A stretch of 64,000 bases of DNA, from NCBI RefSeq assembly GCF_947179165.1, contig NC_077242.1, positions 30,792,097 to 30,856,096 on the forward strand. Reading direction: 5' to 3'. The notes below the pieces were generated by a model, which had not been told where the DNA came from, did not search any database, and worked only from the letters and a program-made list of their open reading frames with translations. This document shows, piece after piece, positions 59,573 through 64,000 of the stretch (position 1 is the stretch's first letter; every line of letters begins with the position of its first letter). Source of the stretch: Solanum dulcamara (taxonomy: Eukaryota > Streptophyta > Magnoliopsida > Solanales > Solanaceae). The position numbers were made by a program, and so were the translations under genes.

Positions 59573-59820
59573 AATGTATTATGTTGTTCTTATTCATATT
59601 TAATTGAACTCTTACGTATTCAGTTCCTCCTATGTCATTCATATGCATGCATGTTCATGAAATTTTATTTTTAAAGTCATGATTTTATGTTAAGTTGAAG
59701 TTTTCATGTTTCATGCATTTTTAGATGTCATCATGTTCATGTTGGGTTGCTAGTCCTCTTTCTGTATCATTTTTGTACATTGGTCTCATTCAAGGAAGAA
59801 TGTTTCAAAGGAGGATATAT

Positions 59821-60590
59821 TGTCCTACAAGTTGTGTAGAGACCTTTAGAAGTTGATCATGATAAATACAAAGGAAGATCTTACGACTCATGTTTATGGC
59901 CCGTAATGTTCTAGATGACCCATAGACGCAACATGTAGGAAGTGTCCTGATACTAAGTTTCAGAAGTCTGTCAAGGTAAAGGGCATGACTTGACATGACG
60001 AGCCATAGAAGTTGTTACGAGTCATAGGAATGACTCATAACAAAACTTCAGAGACTTGTGTAATTGTAAGTATTGGGGACCTACAGGATGAGTCCATATT
60101 ACGACTCCTAGACCCAAAAATGAGTCATAGAAACAACTCATTCTCAAACTTCAAGGGCCTAATTTTTTAGGCCTTTTTCCAAAACCTGTAGGATGAGTTA
60201 TTTTGACGACTTTTCATCCTTTTAATGACTTGTAGAAGGTAATTTGTATGGTCAAATTCTATATTTAATGAAGGGCATTTGTGTTATTACCTATATTTGG
60301 TTCAATGAACCTAGAAACTTTTATGGCCAATTTCAACTTCTATATATATTCAATTTTTCAAATTTACCTCCTATTCAATTCATTCTCCTAAAATTCTCTA
60401 AGGTAAGAACAAAGTCTCTGAAGATTTCTTTTTCACGCTCAAGCTATGGTTTCTATATTTCTACAAGGTTTCTTTTTCAATTGTTTGTGAATTCAAGAAA
60501 GGTATATGGGGATTTATTCATGGGTTCCTTTCACCCATCAAGTCCAAAAGTTTTTTCAAAGTTTCTTCCTATTTCAATTGAATTATGAAC
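59821..60590 (+). repeat. Start of the 3' LTR of gypsy element B, cut by the LINE
   Basis: Begins TGTCCTACAAG right after the purine-rich AAAGGAGGATATA. It shares the 'gtcgtag'-type short words with the C LTR at 47030-47500. It breaks at about 60590, where the LINE tail starts. The plus-strand frame 60244-60588 is LTR sequence. Confidence 0.7.
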
Positions 60591-60999
60591 TCTACAACAA
60601 CAACAACAATAATAACCTAATGAAATTCCACAACGTGGGGTCTGAGAGGGTAAAGTGTATGCAGACCTTACTCTTACCAAGGTAAGACGGCTATTTCCGA
60701 GAGACCCTCGGCTCAATAGAAGCATAAAAAGAGGTTAGATACTGATAAGAAGTACAAGAAGTTCAAAGTGTTATGTAAAAGAAAATAATGAAAGACACAT
60801 AGATAAAATAGAGTAATCAAAGTACAGAGAGTAGTATATAATATCATAAATCAGAGCAAAAGAAATTATAGTGAGCTAATGCGCCTACTAATAAGTAAGA
60901 ATAACAAAAATTTGTACTAGCCTTCTACCCTAATATGATCCTCCACACCCTCCTATATAAGTCATGTCCTCGGTAAGCTGTAACTACACCACGTACTGT

Positions 61000-62551
61000 T
61001 TAATCACCTCTCCCTAATATTTCTTTGGCCTACACCTACCTCTTCTAAAACCATCCATGCCCAACCTCTCATACCTCCGTACTGAGGCATCTGTGTCTCT
61101 CATCTTTACATGTCCAAACCATCTCAGTCGCACTTCCTAAATCTTGTCTTCCACCGAGGCTACTCCTACCTTGTCCCGAATAGCCTCATTTCTAATATTG
61201 TTGCTCCTGGTATGCCTACACATCCATCTCAAAATTCTCATGTCAGAAACTTTTATCTTTTGAATGTGAGAGACCTTAACTGGCCAACACTCTTCCCCAT
61301 ATAACATCGTCAGTCTAACCACCACTTTGTAAAACTTGCCCTTAAGTTGTGGTGGCACCTTCTTGTCATATAGCACACCAGAAGCGAGCCTCCATTTCAT
61401 CCACCCTGCCCCAATATGATGTGTGACATCATCGTCAATCTCCCTTCTTCCTTGCATGATAGACTCAAGGTACTTGACACTACTTTTCTTTTGTATGGCC
61501 TGGTTACCAAGCCTACTTCTGCGCCAACCTCTTAAGGTATCTCACTGATCTTGCACTCTAAGTACATTGTCTTAGTCCTACTCAACTTAAACCCTTTAGA
61601 CTCTAAGGTATGTCTCTAATCCTCCAACTTAGTGTTAACTCCACTACGAGTCTCATTGATTAGGACTATGTCATCCTCGAAAATCATACACCATGGCACC
61701 TAACCTTGAATTTGTCGCGTCAATCCATCTATCACCAAGGCAAATAAAAATAGACTAAGAGTTGATCCTTGATGCAAACCCATCATAACTGGAAAGTGTT
61801 TTGAGTCCTATTCTACGATCCTTACGTTGGTTTTGGCACCCTCATACATGTCCTTAATCACCCTAATATACTCCATAGGTACACCTTTAGCCTCCAAACA
61901 TCTTCGTAGTATCTCTCGTGGAACTTTATCATAAGCCTTTTCTAGGTCAATGAATATCATATACAAGTCCCTCTTCCTCTCCCTATACTGCTCCACCAGT
62001 CTCCTCGTAAGATAAATAGCTTCAGTAGTTGAGTGTCCCGGCATAAATTTGAATTGGTTCTTTAAAATAAACACGCCTCTCCTCACCTTTATCTCCACCA
62101 CTTTTTCCTACACTTTCATAGTATGGCTTAGAAGCTTGATACCTCTATAGTTGTTGCAGCTATGGATATCCCTCTTGTTTATTTATAGAGGGATCATTAT
62201 GCTTGACATCCATTCTTTGGGCATCGTTTCCGTCTTAATGATGACATTCAATAACCTAGTCATCCACTCCAAACCTACCAAGCTTGCACTCTTCTAAAAT
62301 TCCCCAAGAATCTCGTCAGGTCCATTTGATCTTCCCCAGCGCAGCCTACGCACAACACCCTTAAGCACTTCGACCATAATACTCCTGCAACACCCAAAAT
62401 CATGATGCCGCCCTGTATGTTCCAAATCTTCCAACACAAACTCTCTGTCCCCTTCTACATTCAAGTGTTTATGGAAGTATGACTGCCATGTCTGTTTAAT
62501 GAGGGTGTCTTCTATTAATACTTTACCATGCTTCTCCTTAATGCCCTTCAC
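61000..62551 (-). pseudogene. LINE reverse transcriptase and C-terminal domain
   Basis: 62294-62551 holds the pre-RT segment (QTWQSYFHKHLN, GRSNGPDEI). 61808-62101 holds RT motifs: '[15 protein letters not shown]', '[16 protein letters not shown]'. The catalytic block reads F-E-D-D-I-V-L-I around 61655-61682; relatives usually have F-A-D-D. 61137-61457 is the C-terminal part ([26 protein letters not shown]). The pieces are separated by stops and frame changes, such as the TAG before 61808. The enzyme would copy element RNA at a nicked target. Confidence 0.9.
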
Positions 62552-63827
62552 TTAATCCACATCGCATTCCCTTCTCTCCCATGCCCAGGCTATCCAGAAC
62601 AATTTCCTATCCCCGCCTTTCTCTTCTAGTTCAGTATAAAGGCATTTAAAATCTTCCATTTTTATTGTCGAAACCACCGACTTCGCCTCCTTCCTCACTA
62701 TCTTATAAAGTTCCCTATTTGTCAACTTCTCTACCTTATCCTTTATTTCTATCAACTTCGAACACACCATATTTATTTCTTCTACCATCCCTTGCACTTC
62801 TCTATTCCACTACAAGTCCCCTCAATGCCTACTATGACTACATATCGAGACTCCCAATACTTCTCTTGCTATAACCCTAATAAAACTATCCCAAGCCCCT
62901 ATATCCTTCAATTTATCTCCTATCTCTAGGGAACTAGCCATGCTCAAACTCCCCTATCTGATCCTAGGTTGTTCATCGCCAACCCATTTCTTCCTCGTCA
63001 TCTTGATCCCTAAATCCATCATGAAGAGCTTATGTCGGGTCATAAGGTTGACGATCAGAATGACCTTACAGTCTTTGCATAGACCTTTATCATCCTCCTA
63101 AGGAGTAAGAAATATATCTGAGTCTTAGCCACCAAACTACGGAAGGTTACCAAGTCATCCTCCTTCTTTATGAAACTCGAATTCGCTATCACCAACCCAA
63201 AAGCTCTTTTGAAATCCAAAAGTGAAACTCCTTCTCCATTTTATTCCCCGTAGCTAAATCCTCCATGAATATCATCATACCCTCCCTAAATAGACCCGAT
63301 GTGCCCATTGAAATCCCCTCCCATGAAAATCTTCTCAGTAGGCAGTATACCTCTTACTAACTCGTCTAAATCCTCCAAAAGTGACTTTTATCCTCTTTGT
63401 CTAAGCCCGCTTGTGGCGTATAAGCACTAATAATGTTCAACATGATCCCTTCAACAACCATCTTAATTGACATCATCCTATCATTGACTGTCCTAACTTT
63501 TACCACCCAATCCCTTAAATCACTATCTACTAAAATGCCTACCCCATTCCTATACTTCGATCTACCAGACAACCAAAGCTTATACCTGTCTACCTCCTTA
63601 GATTTAGAACTTATCTATTTTGTCTCTTAGACACAAGCCATGTTAATATTTCTCTTCTTTAGAATCTTAACTATCTCTATGGATTTTCCTATTAACGTCC
63701 CAATGTTCCAAGAACCCACTCTCAGTCTAGACACTCTTTTAACTCGCTTACCTCTCCTTACTCTCTTCCCCATCCCTATTCCTAAGAGAGAATGTGACCC
63801 TAGTCTACCATCACTATCTAAAGCCAC
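62552..63827 (-). pseudogene. LINE apurinic-type endonuclease and linker
   Basis: 63627-63827 carries 'LRVGSWNIGTLIGKSIEIVKILKKRNINMACV', the start of an APE-like endonuclease (the S-W-N-I-G motif). 63366-63572 carries 'NGVGILVD' and 'IISAYTPQ'. 62552-62797 is a Lys/Glu-rich linker. The expected later motifs (G-D-F-N, S-D-H) fall in frame-shifted sequence at 63000-63340 ('GGDFNGHIGS'-like readable near 63280-63320). Confidence 0.82.
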
Positions 63828-64000
63828 AAAAATGGGTATGAACTAATAAATTATCCATAGGTCTAAAGTTAGAAAAATGTAATAGCAAAATGTAATTACA
63901 ACTGTATGAGCAAGAAATAGGTATTAAAAAATATGGAAACTAGAGGTACCAACTCCAGTTGAAATGAACCTATTGCTACCGAAAAATAAGATCTTTTTCC

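Larger units (their letters stand above)
50560..60590 (+). mobile_element. Ty3/gypsy retrotransposon B, near complete, interrupted
   Basis: Order: 5' LTR end (50560-51280), primer site, gag, protease (split by a solo LTR), RT, RNase H, integrase, 3' LTR start (59821-60590) cut by a LINE. It is the same family as element A. All coding parts carry stops or shifts. Chromovirus-type (Del/Tekay-like) integrase tail with 'LKVLPMKGVMHFGKKGKLSPRY' and 'HPVFHVSMLRK'. Confidence 0.9.
60594..64000 (-). mobile_element. RTE-type LINE (non-LTR retrotransposon), may continue past the window
   Basis: On the minus strand: endonuclease (about 63830-63000), RT (about 62250-61450), C-terminal domain (61457-61000), 3' tail. 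The tail reads as GTTATTATTGTTGTTGTTGT on the minus strand at 60596-60616, preceded by the 'CAGACCCCACGTTGTG'-like segment typical of plant RTE 3' ends. The order endonuclease then RT without a separate ORF1 fits RTE. Multiple frameshifts and stops make it inactive. The 5' end is not visible. Confidence 0.9.

Noticed and set aside
62665..63846. Plus-strand frames at 62665-62874, 63433-63630 and 63640-63846
   Set aside because: They are antisense to the LINE coding region, which has clear endonuclease and RT motifs on the minus strand.

Overview
This is a eudicot nuclear genome segment, very probably from a Solanaceae species. That placement is inference from the retroelement families, the RTE-type LINE tail and the bHLH gene; nothing in the window proves a species. 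The DNA is AT-rich and almost entirely transposable elements. I see one intact host gene, an eight-exon bHLH transcription factor of the bHLH041 type at 28428-33985 (+), predicted at 498 residues. I see no rRNA, tRNA, CRISPR array or bacterial-style operon.

Layout. 1-3640: decayed Ty3/gypsy element A (LTR end, primer binding site, gag, protease, RT, RNase H). 3641-4846: unassigned. 4847-26828: a Ty1/copia element bounded by LTRs and a perfect 5-bp target duplication (AATAG). Its leader is split by two Ty3/gypsy solo LTRs: an antisense one at 5328-7260, and a sense one at 7458-21107 with perfect CTTAG duplications. The second solo LTR is itself split by a complete 11.6-kb CACTA (En/Spm) DNA transposon at 7635-19217, with perfect 29-bp terminal inverted repeats and ATA duplications. 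The CACTA element carries a four-exon TNP2-type transposase gene, a decayed second gene with a plant Ptta/En/Spm domain, and a 76-bp subterminal tandem repeat. 21108-26828 is the rest of the copia polyprotein.

26829-34759: the gene island. It holds an (ATT)n tract, two Stowaway-like MITEs upstream of the bHLH gene, the gene itself with another MITE in intron 6, and a 3.1-kb final intron containing a 213-bp tandem duplication and a further MITE. 34760-35279: copia gag relic. 35280-40900: two related antisense gypsy LTRs, the inner one (35722-38575) a solo LTR inserted in the outer one. 41908-43545: antisense LTR fragment. 43549-46795: gypsy pol relic C, followed by its long 3' LTR (46973-50320), which contains a tandem duplication of about 1 kb. 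50560-60590: gypsy element B, same family as A, whose protease region is split by a 3.5-kb solo LTR (52695-56217). 60594-64000: nearly full-length RTE-type LINE on the minus strand, inserted in B's 3' LTR and possibly running off the window.

The elements do not cooperate functionally. They record successive insertions whose order can be read from target-site duplications. All polyproteins carry stops or frameshifts. The CACTA element is the best preserved but still has three in-frame stops in its transposase. I found no convincing undescribed system. The most informative objects are the resolved nest (copia > gypsy solo LTR > CACTA), the duplicated non-coding module inside the CACTA element, and the bHLH gene with its MITE-filled non-coding regions.
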